The translations under genes and the position numbers were made by a program. Shown piece after piece: positions 1 to 8,839 of a DNA stretch of 64,000 nt (position 1 is the stretch's first letter; the number at the start of each line of letters is the position of its first letter). Origin of the DNA: Scrofimicrobium canadense. Lineage in GTDB: Bacteria; Actinomycetota; Actinomycetes; Actinomycetales; Actinomycetaceae. The stretch is from positions 124,001 through 188,000 of the forward strand of contig NZ_VULO01000003.1 of assembly GCF_009696615.1 (NCBI RefSeq), written 5' to 3'. The notes under the pieces are model-generated. The model ran no database searches. It was not told the DNA's origin and saw only the letters and a program-made list of their open reading frames with translations.

Positions 1-81
1 AAATAACTTCAACGAGAAGCGATGGGGGCAATGGGTAGGGCGTAGGTGTCCGCAGTGCTGGCCCTGACCGGTTGCCAAATG

Positions 82-113
82 AATCAAAGACGGAGGCCTT
101 TATACCGCCTCCG
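82..113 (-). terminator. weak intrinsic terminator-like hairpin
   Basis: On the minus strand, downstream of the membrane protein gene ending at 148, a 7-bp stem (CGGAGGC at 91-97 with GCCTCCG at 107-113) closes a 9-nt loop. It is followed by a short, imperfect U-rich stretch. The position fits a terminator for the two-gene unit upstream. The interrupted T tract makes it weak. Bases 1-81 show nothing I can assign. Confidence 0.5.
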
Positions 114-147
114 CCACAGTCAATACATAATGTCAGATCGTCAACAC

Positions 148-732
148 TCATCGGCATTCAAGGCTTGTCAGAGAGTAACGGTGAGAGCTGTCGTTCCCAG
201 CAGGGAAAATAAGAAGCTGGTCGGTATCCGATTTCACACCGTATGCATTAGCTTTGGCGTTTTCGACAAAGTTTCCCGCGGCATCAACGAATTCAACGGT
301 ACCGCTCAGAGTGCCTGGGCAACCTTCGTGGAGCACCACGTAGATGCTGCCACAACCGTTGTCACCGCAAGCACGCTTGTCAGAGTCGCTAAGATTTGCC
401 ATCTCGGTATCACTCAACCAACGCCAATAGACACCGTGCTCCCAAACGTCATACCCTCGTTCAACATACGACTGATCGGTCTCAAACACTGCGCGTCGTT
501 CTTCAGCTGCCGTTGCAGCGCTCTGACGAGTCTCTTTGAGGTGTTCTTGTGTCGCCTCTGCTGTCGATAATGCCTCTGTTTGAGCGACGATTTCTGCTTC
601 GATCGCATGGTTGCGCTGATACGTCACCACCGCGGCGGTCAAGCCAAGCCCCGCTATAACAAGTGCCGTGACACTCAGCAGCACAGCTAACCACACTGGG
701 AACTTAATCGACATAGCTGTTTTCGAGTTCAT
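148..732 (-). CDS. membrane-anchored coiled-coil protein with Cys-containing external domain
   Basis: I do not recognise the family. The 194-aa product has a short cytoplasmic start, one membrane segment (about residues 12-34), an Ala/Glu/Thr-rich coiled-coil region (about 40-85), and a C-terminal domain of about 110 residues with four cysteines (CGDNGC, then a lone C before PG, then a near-terminal C). The cysteines suggest disulfide bonds outside the cell. The start at 732 is chosen because GGAGGTGGAG lies just upstream; longer in-frame starts lack this. It overlaps the preceding gene by 29 nt, so the pair is probably co-translated. The shared TM-plus-coiled-coil plan suggests the two proteins interact, which is inference. 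Confidence 0.7.
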   Translation of the reverse strand: MNSKTAMSIKFPVWLAVLLSVTALVIAGLGLTAAVVTYQRNHAIEAEIVAQTEALSTAEATQEHLKETRQSAATAAEERRAVFETDQSYVERGYDVWEHGVYWRWLSDTEMANLSDSDKRACGDNGCGSIYVVLHEGCPGTLSGTVEFVDAAGNFVENAKANAYGVKSDTDQLLIFPAGNDSSHRYSLTSLECR

Positions 733-949
733 TAATCTCCACCTCCAGATCAGTATTCGAGGTTTCGACCGCACTCAACTCTTCCATCACCGAATCCAAC
801 TGTACTTGTGCCGCTTCGGCCCGTGCGTGCAAAACGACGCCGACACCGGAGAATACAGCTCCGATGAAAACGAATACACCCGCGACAATGAGAATAAGTC
901 TCGCTGGAACGCCACCGTATTGATTTCTTGGCTTCTGGTTAGCTGTCAT
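704..949 (-). CDS. small single-pass coiled-coil membrane protein
   Basis: This 81-aa protein has a basic N-terminus, one strongly hydrophobic segment (about residues 18-42), and a C-terminal heptad-like stretch rich in Glu, Leu and Val ending in ELENSYVD. The layout resembles FtsL/FtsB-type or phage-tail-like coiled-coil membrane proteins, but no family motif is visible and I assign no function. AAAGG precedes the ATG. It is the first gene of a two-gene unit with the gene ending at 148 and lies just beyond the rplQ terminator. Confidence 0.65.
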   Translation of the reverse strand: MTANQKPRNQYGGVPARLILIVAGVFVFIGAVFSGVGVVLHARAEAAQVQLDSVMEELSAVETSNTDLEVEINELENSYVD

Positions 950-1035
950 CCCACACCTTTTCCCATTTCATCTTGATCAATAGTAGCAAGAACTACAAGC
1001 GACACTTTGAGGGCTCTTATGCATTTCAATGAGAC

Positions 1036-1071
1036 AAAATGGGTCGGCACCATTCTCTGGCACCGACCCAT
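1036..1071 (-). terminator. terminator of the rpoA-rplQ operon
   Basis: A perfect 9-bp stem (ATGGGTCGG at 1039-1047 with CCGACCCAT at 1063-1071) lies 22 nt past the rplQ stop on the minus strand and runs into TTTG. This is the expected end of the long ribosomal transcript. Confidence 0.75.
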
Positions 1072-1092
1072 CTATGTCTTTTTGCTAAAGGA

Positions 1093-1629
1093 CTACTTGT
1101 CTTCTGCGTCTTCAGTGGACGAGGTGTCCTCATCTGTAGTAACTGCCTCTGCCTCAACGGCTTCCTCGGTTACTTCAGTTTCCTCTTCGGCTGCAGCCTC
1201 GTTCGCTTCCTTTTCGGCAGCTTTCTTAGCTGTCGCGGTAGCGTCCTTGACGATTGCCTTCTTCATCACTGGTTCAGTGACGATCGAGATTTCAGCCAAG
1301 GGGGCATTGTCACCCTTGCGGTTTCCAAGGGGAATGATGCGCGTGTATCCACCTTGGCGTTCTTTATCGATCGAGGGAGCAACCTCGTCAAAGAGGACGT
1401 ACAGTGCTTCCTTGTCGGTAATCTTGCGTCCGACTACACGGCGATCGTGGATGGTACCGCGACGTGCCTTAGTCACCAGCTTTTCAAAATATGGCTGAAG
1501 TGCTTTCGCTTTGGCCTCCGTGGTCCGAATTGAACCGTGAAGAGTCAGCTGGGTAGCCAGATTCTTGAGAATTTGACGCTGGTGCGAAGGTGAACCGCCG
1601 AGGCGGGGGCCTTTCTTAGGGGTGGGCAT
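1093..1629 (-). CDS. rplQ: 50S ribosomal protein bL17
   Basis: bL17 sits near the peptide exit of the large subunit. The N-terminus [17 protein letters not shown] and the following L-N-L-A-T-Q-L pattern are diagnostic. The core is about 120 residues. The product is 178 aa because of a long Ala/Glu/Thr-rich acidic tail from about residue 120 onward, with only a few Lys. Such tails occur on actinobacterial L17, but this one is strongly acidic. It is the last gene of the operon, 29 nt after rpoA. Confidence 0.97.
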   Translation of the reverse strand: MPTPKKGPRLGGSPSHQRQILKNLATQLTLHGSIRTTEAKAKALQPYFEKLVTKARRGTIHDRRVVGRKITDKEALYVLFDEVAPSIDKERQGGYTRIIPLGNRKGDNAPLAEISIVTEPVMKKAIVKDATATAKKAAEKEANEAAAEEETEVTEEAVEAEAVTTDEDTSSTEDAEDK

Positions 1630-1658
1630 AAATGCTCCTCAATAACGAAAATGAAAAA

Positions 1659-2645
1659 TCAGATGGCGGGAGTGTCAGAGAAAATGGAGCCGCCTTCAGA
1701 CGGTGGCACCTGCGAATCTTTCAATGCCATTCCCAAGCCAGCGAGGGCTTCTTTGATTTCCTCGATTGACTTGGTGCCAAAGTTACGGATATCCAACAGA
1801 TCGGCCTCTGAGTGAGCAAGAAGCTCACCCACGGTCAAGATCCCACGACGACGCAGCGCGTTGAAAGAACGGGACTGAAGGTTCAGCGTTTCGATCGGCT
1901 GTGCCAAATCAGCTGCCACTGTCTCATCCGTGACGGTGGGGCCAATTTCGATGCCTTCTGCCTCGATGTTGAGATCTCTTGCTAGTCCAAAGAGCTCAAC
2001 CAGTGTCTTACCTGCTGATGCAAGCGCATCGCGAGGATCAATAGCTGGCTTTGTCTCAATGTCGATGATCAGCTTGTCGAAGTCCGTGCGCTGTTCAACA
2101 CGGGTGGCTTCCACCTTGTAGGTCACTTTGAGGACTGGCGAGTAGATCGAGTCAACAGGGATACGCGACAATTCGGCATCGGGATCCTTGTTTTGAGCGG
2201 CCGAAACATATCCACGTCCGCGTTCAACTGTCAGCTCTGCCTCAAGCTTGCCGTGCTCATTGAGCGTCGCAATGTGGAGATCAAGGTTGTGAACTTCCAC
2301 CCCTGCTGGAGGTGTGATATCCGCAGCTGTGACTTCACCGGGACCCTGCTTGCGCAGATACATTACAACCGGCTCGTCATTCTCTGAGGAGATAACTAGC
2401 TGCTTGACGTTGAGAATGATTTCGGAAACATCTTCCTTTACACCCTCAATAGTCTGAAACTCATGCGGAACGCCCTCAATGCGAATCGAGGTGACTGCCG
2501 CTCCAGGAATAGATGAAAGAAGGGTACGACGAAGCGAGTTTCCAAGCGTGTAGCCAAAGCCCGGTTCTAGGGGCTCAAGCGTAAAACGCGAACGGTATTC
2601 GCTGACAACCTCTTCAGTCAGAATGGGTCGCTGTGCAATCAGCAC
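1659..2645 (-). CDS. rpoA: DNA-directed RNA polymerase subunit alpha
   Basis: The alpha subunit dimerises to start RNA polymerase assembly and contacts UP elements and regulators. At 328 aa it is full length. The N-terminal dimerisation domain (about 1-230) begins with [19 protein letters not shown] and contains the [16 protein letters not shown] segment. A linker and the helix-hairpin-helix C-terminal domain (about 250-315, with [14 protein letters not shown] and [15 protein letters not shown]) follow. It lies between rpsK and rplQ. There is no rpsD between rpsK and rpoA, unlike in enterobacteria and some other actinomycetes. Confidence 0.99.
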   Translation of the reverse strand: MLIAQRPILTEEVVSEYRSRFTLEPLEPGFGYTLGNSLRRTLLSSIPGAAVTSIRIEGVPHEFQTIEGVKEDVSEIILNVKQLVISSENDEPVVMYLRKQGPGEVTAADITPPAGVEVHNLDLHIATLNEHGKLEAELTVERGRGYVSAAQNKDPDAELSRIPVDSIYSPVLKVTYKVEATRVEQRTDFDKLIIDIETKPAIDPRDALASAGKTLVELFGLARDLNIEAEGIEIGPTVTDETVAADLAQPIETLNLQSRSFNALRRRGILTVGELLAHSEADLLDIRNFGTKSIEEIKEALAGLGMALKDSQVPPSEGGSIFSDTPAI

Positions 2646-2714
2646 GTTTGTTCCTTTCTTACCAGTGACCGCTATATGACACTGGGGGGTTCGGAGTTGA
2701 AAGGGGTGATGACG

Positions 2715-3119
2715 TCAGCCGCGGCGACGCTTAGGAGGACGACATCCGTTGTGTGCTTGCGGAGTGACATCCTGAATAGTGCCAACTTCTAAGCCGGCAG
2801 CCTGGAGAGAACGGATAGCTGTCTCACGACCTGAACCAGGTCCCTTGACGAATACATCCACTTTCTTCATGCCTTGTTCCTGCGCGCGGCGAGCAGCAGC
2901 CTCTGCTGCTAACTGTGCTGCGAATGGGGTAGACTTACGTGAGCCCTTGAATCCAACTTGACCAGAACTTGACGAGGCGATGACTGCCCCAGTCGGGTCG
3001 GTGATAGAAACAATGGTGTTGTTAAAGGTCGAACGAATGTGAGCCTGTCCGTGGGTCACATTGCGACGCTCTTTGCGACGCGGCTTACGCGACGAAGTCG
3101 CGCGAGTCTTTTGAGCCAT
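2715..3119 (-). CDS. rpsK: 30S ribosomal protein uS11
   Basis: uS11 is a platform protein of the small subunit that contacts mRNA at the E site. The 134-aa product has the standard basic N-terminus, the [20 protein letters not shown] core, and ends [15 protein letters not shown]. It is in the usual order rpsM-rpsK-rpoA. Confidence 0.98.
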   Translation of the reverse strand: MAQKTRATSSRKPRRKERRNVTHGQAHIRSTFNNTIVSITDPTGAVIASSSSGQVGFKGSRKSTPFAAQLAAEAAARRAQEQGMKKVDVFVKGPGSGRETAIRSLQAAGLEVGTIQDVTPQAHNGCRPPKRRRG

Positions 3120-3159
3120 TTGGTGCTTTCTCCTACAATCTAGGCGCTATGCGCTACTT

Positions 3160-3534
3160 CTACTTAGCCTTCTTCTTACCTGCGACGGTACGCTTTGGTC
3201 CCTTACGGGTACGTGCGTTCGTCTTTGTGCGCTGTCCGTGCACGGGAAGCCCGCGACGGTGACGAAGGCCTTGGTAGCAGCCAATTTCGATCTTGCGTCG
3301 AATATCAGCCTGCACCTCGCGACGCAAATCTCCCTCAACCTGGAAGTTAGAATCAATGAAGCTGCGGAGCTTCACCAGATCCTCTTCTGTCGCGTCTTTT
3401 ACGCGCAGGTCAGGGCTTACACCGGTTGCCTCCAGGGTTTCCTTAGCCCGGGTGCGGCCAATGCCGTAGATGTAGGTGAGTGCGATCTCCATGCGCTTTT
3501 CGCGAGGGAGATCGACGCCGGCAATACGTGCCAT
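3160..3534 (-). CDS. rpsM: 30S ribosomal protein uS13
   Basis: uS13 lies in the small-subunit head and contacts the P-site tRNA and the large subunit. The 124-aa product starts [20 protein letters not shown]. It carries the helix-two-turn-helix segment and the [19 protein letters not shown] motif, with a basic tail ending GKKKAK. It follows rpmJ after 114 nt, the largest gap in this part of the operon. Confidence 0.98.
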   Translation of the reverse strand: MARIAGVDLPREKRMEIALTYIYGIGRTRAKETLEATGVSPDLRVKDATEEDLVKLRSFIDSNFQVEGDLRREVQADIRRKIEIGCYQGLRHRRGLPVHGQRTKTNARTRKGPKRTVAGKKKAK

Positions 3535-3648
3535 ATTTTCTATTTCTCCGTGTTTCTCTCAGAGGTGTCGCCCACTCTCCGTTTCCGGCCCCAGCCTCTG
3601 AACTGAGGGTTCCTCTCAGGGAGGTGAGTGAACGCTGACTGCGCCGCG

Positions 3649-3762
3649 TTAGCCTTGGCGCTGTTTGTGGCGTGGGTTTTCACAGATGACCATGACATTG
3701 CCGTGGCGACGAATCACCTTGCACTTGTCACAGATCTTCTTCACGCTGGGTTTTACCTTCAT
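3649..3762 (-). CDS. rpmJ: 50S ribosomal protein bL36
   Basis: This 37-aa protein has the L36 zinc ribbon (residues 11-14 CDKC, then a further Cys at 27 and a His at 32), so it is the zinc-containing C+ form. It ends PRHKQRQG. It sits between infA (16 nt upstream) and rpsM. A zinc-free paralogue, if the genome has one, would be elsewhere and could be under control of the Zur regulator at the other end of this window. Confidence 0.95.
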   Translation of the reverse strand: MKVKPSVKKICDKCKVIRRHGNVMVICENPRHKQRQG

Positions 3763-3778
3763 CAGAAGTCCTCAGTCG

Positions 3779-4000
3779 TCATCGGTAGCGGTAGACAATA
3801 CGACCTCGGGAGAGGTCATAAGGGCTTAGTTCAACAACCACGCGGTCGTCCGGGAGTATCCGGATGTAGTGCTGCCGCATCTTGCCAGAGATATGTGCGA
3901 GCACGATGTGCTCATTCTCTAACTGGACGCGGAACATGGCGTTGGGCAACGCCTCGACAACCGTGCCCTCAACCTCGATTACGCCGTCTTTCTTCGCCAT
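3779..4000 (-). CDS. infA: translation initiation factor IF-1
   Basis: IF-1 is a single OB-fold protein that blocks the A site during initiation. The 73-aa length and the sequence ([20 protein letters not shown], then [33 protein letters not shown]) match the family closely. A 144-bp gap with a long inverted repeat separates it from the upstream HXXEE gene, so a promoter for infA onward may exist there. Confidence 0.98.
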   Translation of the reverse strand: MAKKDGVIEVEGTVVEALPNAMFRVQLENEHIVLAHISGKMRQHYIRILPDDRVVVELSPYDLSRGRIVYRYR

Positions 4001-4048
4001 ATCCTCCGCTAGTCCTCACATCAGTATTTTGGGTACGCAGATGAGCAT

Positions 4049-4101
4049 GCCCGATCAACTAGCTTAGTAGAGAAATTCAAGTGAAACTAGCCAGATCGGG
4101 C
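4049..4101. repeat. inverted repeat upstream of infA
   Basis: GCCCGATC (4049-4056) is perfectly complementary to GATCGGGC (4094-4101). Just inside the arms a CTAG on each side adds further pairing. The hairpin lies in the 144-bp gap between the HXXEE gene and infA. No U tract follows on either strand, so it does not look like an intrinsic terminator. It may be an operator or an mRNA processing or leader structure. Confidence 0.45.
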
Positions 4102-4144
4102 TCAAGTAACCGATCTCACCAAACGACACGCACTCATGATACCT

Positions 4145-4663
4145 TTACCGCCTTACAACGCGACCAGCTAGCCCAACGATGGGCACAAGTCCCGCAATTA
4201 TTGCGCACGCTCCAAATACTTCGCGAAGGGTGTACAAATCTGCCCCATTCCTCTTTCGACAGTGTTCTGCCCATGCCCAAAAAGGGAGGACTGCTAGCAC
4301 AGCGGTGATAGAACCTGGTGTGTATCCTCGGAAAAGAGCCACTTGCCCCAGATGCGTAAGACCGTGAAGTCCAAAAGCCAATACGCTCGAGCGGTAGAAA
4401 GAAGACCGCCCTTGTGACTTCACTCCCGCAGCAGCTGCAGCCAATACGCCGACGCCTACTAGCGTGATTGCAAAATGTGCCTGCTGGTCTGTCATGCCTT
4501 TCTCTGGCCACGGCAGAGGGAGTTTCAGGCTACGTAACCTGGCTGCATGTTTCCTGGTCCACTGGCCCATGGTGAACCATTCTTCGATGTCGTTGATTGT
4601 CCACGAGGCGACAAGTGCCGCGGGGACCAGTGCGTTACAGTTTGCTGCCATCACCGCATCCAT
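4145..4663 (-). CDS. HXXEE-family integral membrane protein
   Basis: The 172-aa protein is mostly hydrophobic, with about four or five membrane segments. It shows the family signature in degenerate form: the leading motif reads NDIEE (about residues 24-28), with Asn where the family has His. A conserved His region (HGLTHLGQ) and the YTPG motif (about 125-128) are intact. The function of the family is unknown. The gene begins 6 nt after the map stop and is in the same direction, so it appears inserted in the ribosomal operon between map and infA. The start could also be four codons downstream. Confidence 0.65.
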   Translation of the reverse strand: MDAVMAANCNALVPAALVASWTINDIEEWFTMGQWTRKHAARLRSLKLPLPWPEKGMTDQQAHFAITLVGVGVLAAAAAGVKSQGRSSFYRSSVLAFGLHGLTHLGQVALFRGYTPGSITAVLAVLPFWAWAEHCRKRNGADLYTLREVFGACAIIAGLVPIVGLAGRVVRR

Positions 4664-4669
4664 CTTGTG

Positions 4670-5494
4670 CTATGCAGTGGTGACGACCACCGGTTCCACA
4701 TCAAAGTCTTTCAATCCAGCAGCGCCACTATCGAATGCGGTCAGTACGGAAATGCCTCCTGGCAAGACAGCTACTGTGTGCTCCCAGTGAGCAGAAGGAG
4801 ATCCATCTTTGGTAACAACCGTCCAGTCATCTGCTAAGACGTCAGTAGCTATGTCGCCAGCAACAACCATTGGCTCAATGCACAGCACCATGCCTGGCTT
4901 GACCTTTTCGCTACGTCCACGAACTGGATAGTTATAGACAGTGGGGCCTTCGTGAAGCTCGTTACCGATACCGTGGCCCGTGTAGCCTTCGATTAGCCCA
5001 TAGGGTGAGTTTTCAGCTACGTACTGATCAATAGCAACACCGATGTCATTGATTCGACGCGCAGCTGATAGAGCGGCTATACCCGCCCACATCGACCCCT
5101 CGGTTACCCTACTGAGGTCTTCGAGTTCCTCATAGCCGTCCCCGACAACCGTTGTGAAGGCCGCGTCGCCATGCCACCATTTTCCGTCCTCACGAATTCT
5201 CGCACCGCAATCGAAGGAGACAATGTCTCCGTCTTTTAGCTTTCTATCCGAGGGAATACCGTGGACTATTTCTTCATTGACACTAATGCACACATTCGCG
5301 GGAAACCCTTGATAATGCAGGAAGTTTGGTTCAGCATCATGCGCCGCAGTGACCTCGCCAACCACGTGGTCGAGATCTCGCAGTCTTACCCCAGGAGCAC
5401 ATGCGTCGGCTAAAGCCTTATGGATCGCAGCCACAACCAGGCCAGCCTCACGCATATAGGCCATCTCGGCCGCGTTCTTGAGTCCGACCCGCAC
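4670..5494 (-). CDS. map: methionine aminopeptidase, type I
   Basis: The enzyme removes the initiator Met from nascent proteins using two divalent metals. The GTG at 5494, one base after the adk stop, gives a 274-aa protein beginning VRVGLKNAAEMAYMREAG, the normal type I start. Longer reading into adk gives an Arg-rich extension without family resemblance. The active-site motifs are present: HGIPSD, the metal Asp pair in FDCGARI and HGDAAFTT, GHGIGNELHEGP, CIEPM, and WEHTVAV. The neighbours secY-adk-map are standard. Confidence 0.93.
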   Translation of the reverse strand: MRVGLKNAAEMAYMREAGLVVAAIHKALADACAPGVRLRDLDHVVGEVTAAHDAEPNFLHYQGFPANVCISVNEEIVHGIPSDRKLKDGDIVSFDCGARIREDGKWWHGDAAFTTVVGDGYEELEDLSRVTEGSMWAGIAALSAARRINDIGVAIDQYVAENSPYGLIEGYTGHGIGNELHEGPTVYNYPVRGRSEKVKPGMVLCIEPMVVAGDIATDVLADDWTVVTKDGSPSAHWEHTVAVLPGGISVLTAFDSGAAGLKDFDVEPVVVTTA

Positions 5495-5495
5495 G

Positions 5496-6077
5496 TTAGA
5501 CCGCGACCGTCCGCGCCTGAAGCACCGCAAAAACGCGCCCACTGACCTCTTCGATTGTCCCTACCCCATCGACCACTTCCAGTAGGTCCTGATCGGCATA
5601 GTAAGTAGATACCGGCTCAGTCTTGCGGTGGTACTCATGAAGACGTTCTGCAAATACCTCTGGAGAATCGTCGGTGCGTCCCTCTATTTGTGCCCGATGC
5701 ACCATGTGCTCAACTAAAACATCATGCGGAGCATTTATGTCGATAACTACGTCCAGCTTCGCATCTTGACTAGCCAGCATGTCTCGCAAGGCATGAGCTT
5801 GGTCTAGATTTCGTGGATATCCGTCAAGAAGAAAACCTTCTGCTACGTCTGGCGAAGAAAGTCTGGCAGCCACCATCGGATTAGTCACCGAGTCCGGAAC
5901 AAAGCGGCCCTGGGAGATGTACTGATTAGCAACGACACCTAATTCAGTACCTTGAGCCATATTAGTTCGGAATATCTGTCCAGTACTGATTGCCGGAATC
6001 CCAAGCTTTTCTGAGATAATCCGAGCCTGTGTTCCCTTCCCCACTCCAGGTGGGCCCATCAGTACTAAACGTGTCAT
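5496..6077 (-). CDS. adk: adenylate kinase
   Basis: It catalyses ATP + AMP = 2 ADP. The P-loop GPPGVGKGT is at residues 8-16, followed by the AMP-site region (STGQIFR) and LDGYPRN. The 193-aa length and the absence of the long zinc-binding LID insertion mark it as the short-LID form. Its ATG overlaps the secY stop by 4 nt (ATGA), indicating coupled translation. Confidence 0.97.
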   Translation of the reverse strand: MTRLVLMGPPGVGKGTQARIISEKLGIPAISTGQIFRTNMAQGTELGVVANQYISQGRFVPDSVTNPMVAARLSSPDVAEGFLLDGYPRNLDQAHALRDMLASQDAKLDVVIDINAPHDVLVEHMVHRAQIEGRTDDSPEVFAERLHEYHRKTEPVSTYYADQDLLEVVDGVGTIEEVSGRVFAVLQARTVAV

Positions 6078-7369
6078 TTCAAAAACCCCTCATAGTGGTG
6101 TTGTTGCAGTTGCGCATTGATGTCTTTGACTGTCTGGAGTCCGACGCCCACCATAATCAGTAAAGTGGTACCACCAAAGGGCATCTGCCCAGGAGCAAGC
6201 TTGAGTGGAATCATAATGATTGACGGCAAAATCGCAATGATAGCCAAGTAAAGGGCGCCCACCGTTGTCAGTCGATTCATCACATACCGCAAATATTCTG
6301 CAGTAGGTTTACCTGCCCTGAATCCAGGGATGAATCCGCCATAGCGCTTCATATTATCTGCAACTTCATCGGGGTTGAAGGTAATAGAAGTGTAGAAGAA
6401 AGCAAAGGCTATGATCAAAAGACCGTTCACTAGGAGGTAGACCCACGATGTTTGGTCAAAGCTGCGTTGAATCCACTGGACCCATCCATCTTCTTGACTG
6501 CCAAACTGGGCAACCAACGGTGGTAACGCAAGAATTGACGTTGAGAAGATAACCGGGATAACACCAGCCATGTTGATCTTCAGCGGAATGTAGGTCGTAG
6601 TTCCACCGTAGGTACGACGCCCCACCATACGCTTCGCATACTGCACTGGTATGCGCCTTTGAGCCTGCTCTACAAATACGACGGCTACGGTTACAAGAAG
6701 AATCAGTACAACTATTATTGCAACTTTGCCCCAGCCGCCCCCAACACCAATCTGGAAGAGCTGCATTGGCATAGACGAAACGATAGAAGTGAAGATCAAC
6801 AGCGACATACCATTACCAATACCCTTTTCGGTAATGAGTTCGCCAAACCACATGATGACGGCCGTTCCAGCGGTCATTACCAGCACCATGAACAAGTAGG
6901 TGGTGGGACCAGCATTGACGATGACTGGCATAGAACATCCGGGGAATAGCTGTCCGGATGATGCCAACGCGATCATCGTCGTTGACTGAAGTATCGCGAG
7001 GAAGATTGTGAGGTAGCGCGTGTACTGTGTCAGTTTCGCTTGTCCCGATTGTCCCTCTTTATAGAGGTCATCAAAGCGAGGCACCGCCACGCGCAACACC
7101 TGGATGATGATCGATGCCGTGATGTACGGCATGATTCCCAGTGCAAATACTGACAGCTGCAATAGAGCGCCACCAGAAAATAGGTTAAACATGTCCAGAA
7201 GGTTGGCGCCTTCTGAATTGACCGCGATGCATTCCCGAACGTTTGCGGCAGACACTCCCGGAGTGGGGACAAATGTACCCAATCGGTAAAGCGCCATAAT
7301 AATCAGCGAAAAAATGATCTTACGGCGTAGGTCTGGCGTCTTGAATGCCTGTGCAAATGCTCGAAGCAA
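6074..7369 (-). CDS. secY: preprotein translocase subunit SecY
   Basis: SecY is the protein-conducting channel used with the SecA encoded at 42.4-45.2 kb. I place the start at a TTG (7369): AGGAGG lies 4 nt upstream and the product then begins with the family N-terminus LLRAFAQAFKTPDLRRK. This gives 431 aa, the usual actinobacterial length. A GTG 23 codons upstream is in frame but sits inside a stable hairpin (7423-7457). Ten membrane segments can be traced, with the plug region VPTPGV and the cytoplasmic-loop segment RRIPVQYAKRMVGRRTYGG. Confidence 0.93.
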   Translation of the reverse strand: MLRAFAQAFKTPDLRRKIIFSLIIMALYRLGTFVPTPGVSAANVRECIAVNSEGANLLDMFNLFSGGALLQLSVFALGIMPYITASIIIQVLRVAVPRFDDLYKEGQSGQAKLTQYTRYLTIFLAILQSTTMIALASSGQLFPGCSMPVIVNAGPTTYLFMVLVMTAGTAVIMWFGELITEKGIGNGMSLLIFTSIVSSMPMQLFQIGVGGGWGKVAIIVVLILLVTVAVVFVEQAQRRIPVQYAKRMVGRRTYGGTTTYIPLKINMAGVIPVIFSTSILALPPLVAQFGSQEDGWVQWIQRSFDQTSWVYLLVNGLLIIAFAFFYTSITFNPDEVADNMKRYGGFIPGFRAGKPTAEYLRYVMNRLTTVGALYLAIIAILPSIIMIPLKLAPGQMPFGGTTLLIMVGVGLQTVKDINAQLQQHHYEGFLK

Positions 7370-7422
7370 AGCTCCTCCTGGGATTGGGTCGATTCTGAGC
7401 CTACTAGGCTCTGAGTCGAAGC

Positions 7423-7457
7423 GGGGAGAGTTCGCCACATAGTGGTGAACTCTCCCC
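7423..7457 (-). other. stable hairpin between rplO and secY
   Basis: GGGGAGAGTTC (7423-7433) pairs perfectly with GAACTCTCCCC (7447-7457), and further pairing (GCCAC with GTGGT) nearly closes the loop. On the mRNA it lies 9 nt after the rplO stop and about 50 nt before the secY start. There is no following U tract, so a termination role is unlikely. RNA processing, mRNA stabilisation or translational control of secY are possible. Confidence 0.6.
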
Positions 7458-7466
7458 TATAAGAAA

Positions 7467-7949
7467 TCAGCGTGCTGTTAGCGTGCCGCCAGCGGCCTTG
7501 ATTTTTTCCTCAGCAGTTGCAGACCATTTGTCAGCTTCTACCTGGAAGGCCTTGGTGACCTCACCGGTTCCCAGTATCTTCACCGGCTTGCCTTTACGCA
7601 CTGCGTTTTTGACAACGAGATCCGCAACGGTGACTGCGCCACCTTCGGGGAATAGTTCTTCGAGTAAATCTAGGTTGACAACCTGATACTCGACCCGGAA
7701 AGGATTCTTGAAACCACGTAGCTTAGGCATGCGCATATGGATCGGGGTTTGACCACCCTCGAATCCCGCACGTACCTGGTACCGGGCCTTCGTTCCCTTA
7801 GTACCGCGCCCTGCAGTCTTGCCCTTTGAACCTTCACCGCGACCCACACGAGTCTTGGCTTTCTTAGCTCCGGGCGCAGGACGTAAATGATGCAGCTTGA
7901 CGACGTCGCCCTCAGCTGGCTCTAGGCCCTCTTTAGTAACCTTCGCCAT
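7467..7949 (-). CDS. rplO: 50S ribosomal protein uL15
   Basis: This early-assembly large-subunit protein has the [21 protein letters not shown] loop and the [18 protein letters not shown] motif. I chose the ATG at 7949 (160 aa) because GGAGG is 7 nt upstream. A GTG two codons earlier overlaps the rpmD stop but is too close to the ribosome binding site. Termination just before the secY hairpin is noted above. Confidence 0.96.
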   Translation of the reverse strand: MAKVTKEGLEPAEGDVVKLHHLRPAPGAKKAKTRVGRGEGSKGKTAGRGTKGTKARYQVRAGFEGGQTPIHMRMPKLRGFKNPFRVEYQVVNLDLLEELFPEGGAVTVADLVVKNAVRKGKPVKILGTGEVTKAFQVEADKWSATAEEKIKAAGGTLTAR

Positions 7950-7951
7950 CT

Positions 7952-8131
7952 TCACGCCTCCTCAACGTCCACAAGATGACGGACCGTGCGAACCATGCCT
8001 TTTACGGCATCGTTATTCGGACGAACAGTCGTTTGACCGATCTTCCGCAACCCCAGGTTACGCAGCGTATCCTTCATGTTCTGTTTGGCCCCAATCGGGG
8101 ACTTCTTCAGAGTAATCTTCAGATCAGCCAT
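7952..8131 (-). CDS. rpmD: 50S ribosomal protein uL30
   Basis: The 59-aa product begins [18 protein letters not shown] and contains [18 protein letters not shown], the uL30 signature. Its ATG overlaps the rpsE stop by one base (TGATG). Its own stop lies 2 nt upstream of the rplO ATG, so translation of rpsE, rpmD and rplO is probably coupled. Confidence 0.95.
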   Translation of the reverse strand: MADLKITLKKSPIGAKQNMKDTLRNLGLRKIGQTTVRPNNDAVKGMVRTVRHLVDVEEA

Positions 8132-8811
8132 CAGGCCACCGCCTCCGATGCCTTAGCCTCTTCAGCTGCCTTACGCTTGTCGGCTTCCCCCTCGGCGCGA
8201 GCCACCAACATAGCTGTCGGTGCGACTCGTTCTAAAGGAAGACCACGTCGCGCGGCAATCTCTTCTGGCTCTTCAAGTTGCTTGAGTGCTGCCACTGTTG
8301 CGCGAACGATGTTGATAGCGTTCGACGATCCCAATGACTTCGTCAATACGTCATGAATACCAGCGCATTCCAATACGGCGCGAACAGGACCACCCGCAAT
8401 AACACCCGTACCGGGGGAAGCGGGACGCAATAGCACTACGCCTGCGGCGTCCTCTCCTTCAACCAAGTGAGGAATGGTGCGGCGAATCATGGGGACGCGG
8501 AAGAAGTTTTTCTTTGCTTCTTCTACGCCCTTGGCGATGGCCGCGGGAACTTCCTTAGCCTTGCCATAGCCGACTCCGACAGTGCCGTCGCCGTCACCCA
8601 CGACTACCAAGGCAGCAAAGGAGAACCTACGTCCACCTTTGACAACTTTGGACACGCGGTTAATGGTAACTACACGCTCAATAAACTGGTTGCGGTCGTC
8701 ACGTCCCTGACGTTCGCCGCCTCGGCCACCGCGGCCTCCACGCTGACGCTGGTCGCCGTCGCGGGATGTGCGGTCCGATTCTCCTCGAGTACCTCGCTGC
8801 TGTGCAGCCAT
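8131..8811 (-). CDS. rpsE: 30S ribosomal protein uS5
   Basis: uS5 contributes to decoding fidelity and mRNA unwinding. The start at 8811 gives 226 aa beginning [16 protein letters not shown]. Longer reading would extend into the rplR end with unrelated sequence. An Arg/Gly-rich N-terminal extension (about residues 4-40, with GGRGGRGG) precedes the dsRBD-like core ([23 protein letters not shown]) and the C-terminal domain. The extension is typical of actinobacterial S5. Confidence 0.96.
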   Translation of the reverse strand: MAAQQRGTRGESDRTSRDGDQRQRGGRGGRGGERQGRDDRNQFIERVVTINRVSKVVKGGRRFSFAALVVVGDGDGTVGVGYGKAKEVPAAIAKGVEEAKKNFFRVPMIRRTIPHLVEGEDAAGVVLLRPASPGTGVIAGGPVRAVLECAGIHDVLTKSLGSSNAINIVRATVAALKQLEEPEEIAARRGLPLERVAPTAMLVARAEGEADKRKAAEEAKASEAVA

Positions 8812-8839
8812 CAGTTGCTCTCTCTTTCCGTTTTCCTGC

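Noticed and set aside
1007-1533. Two plus-strand open frames over rplQ
   Set aside because: They are antisense to the Ala/Glu-rich tail of L17; low-complexity Ser/Val/Phe products.
7423-7457. Intrinsic terminator between rplO and secY
   Set aside because: No U tract, and secY clearly belongs to the same operon.
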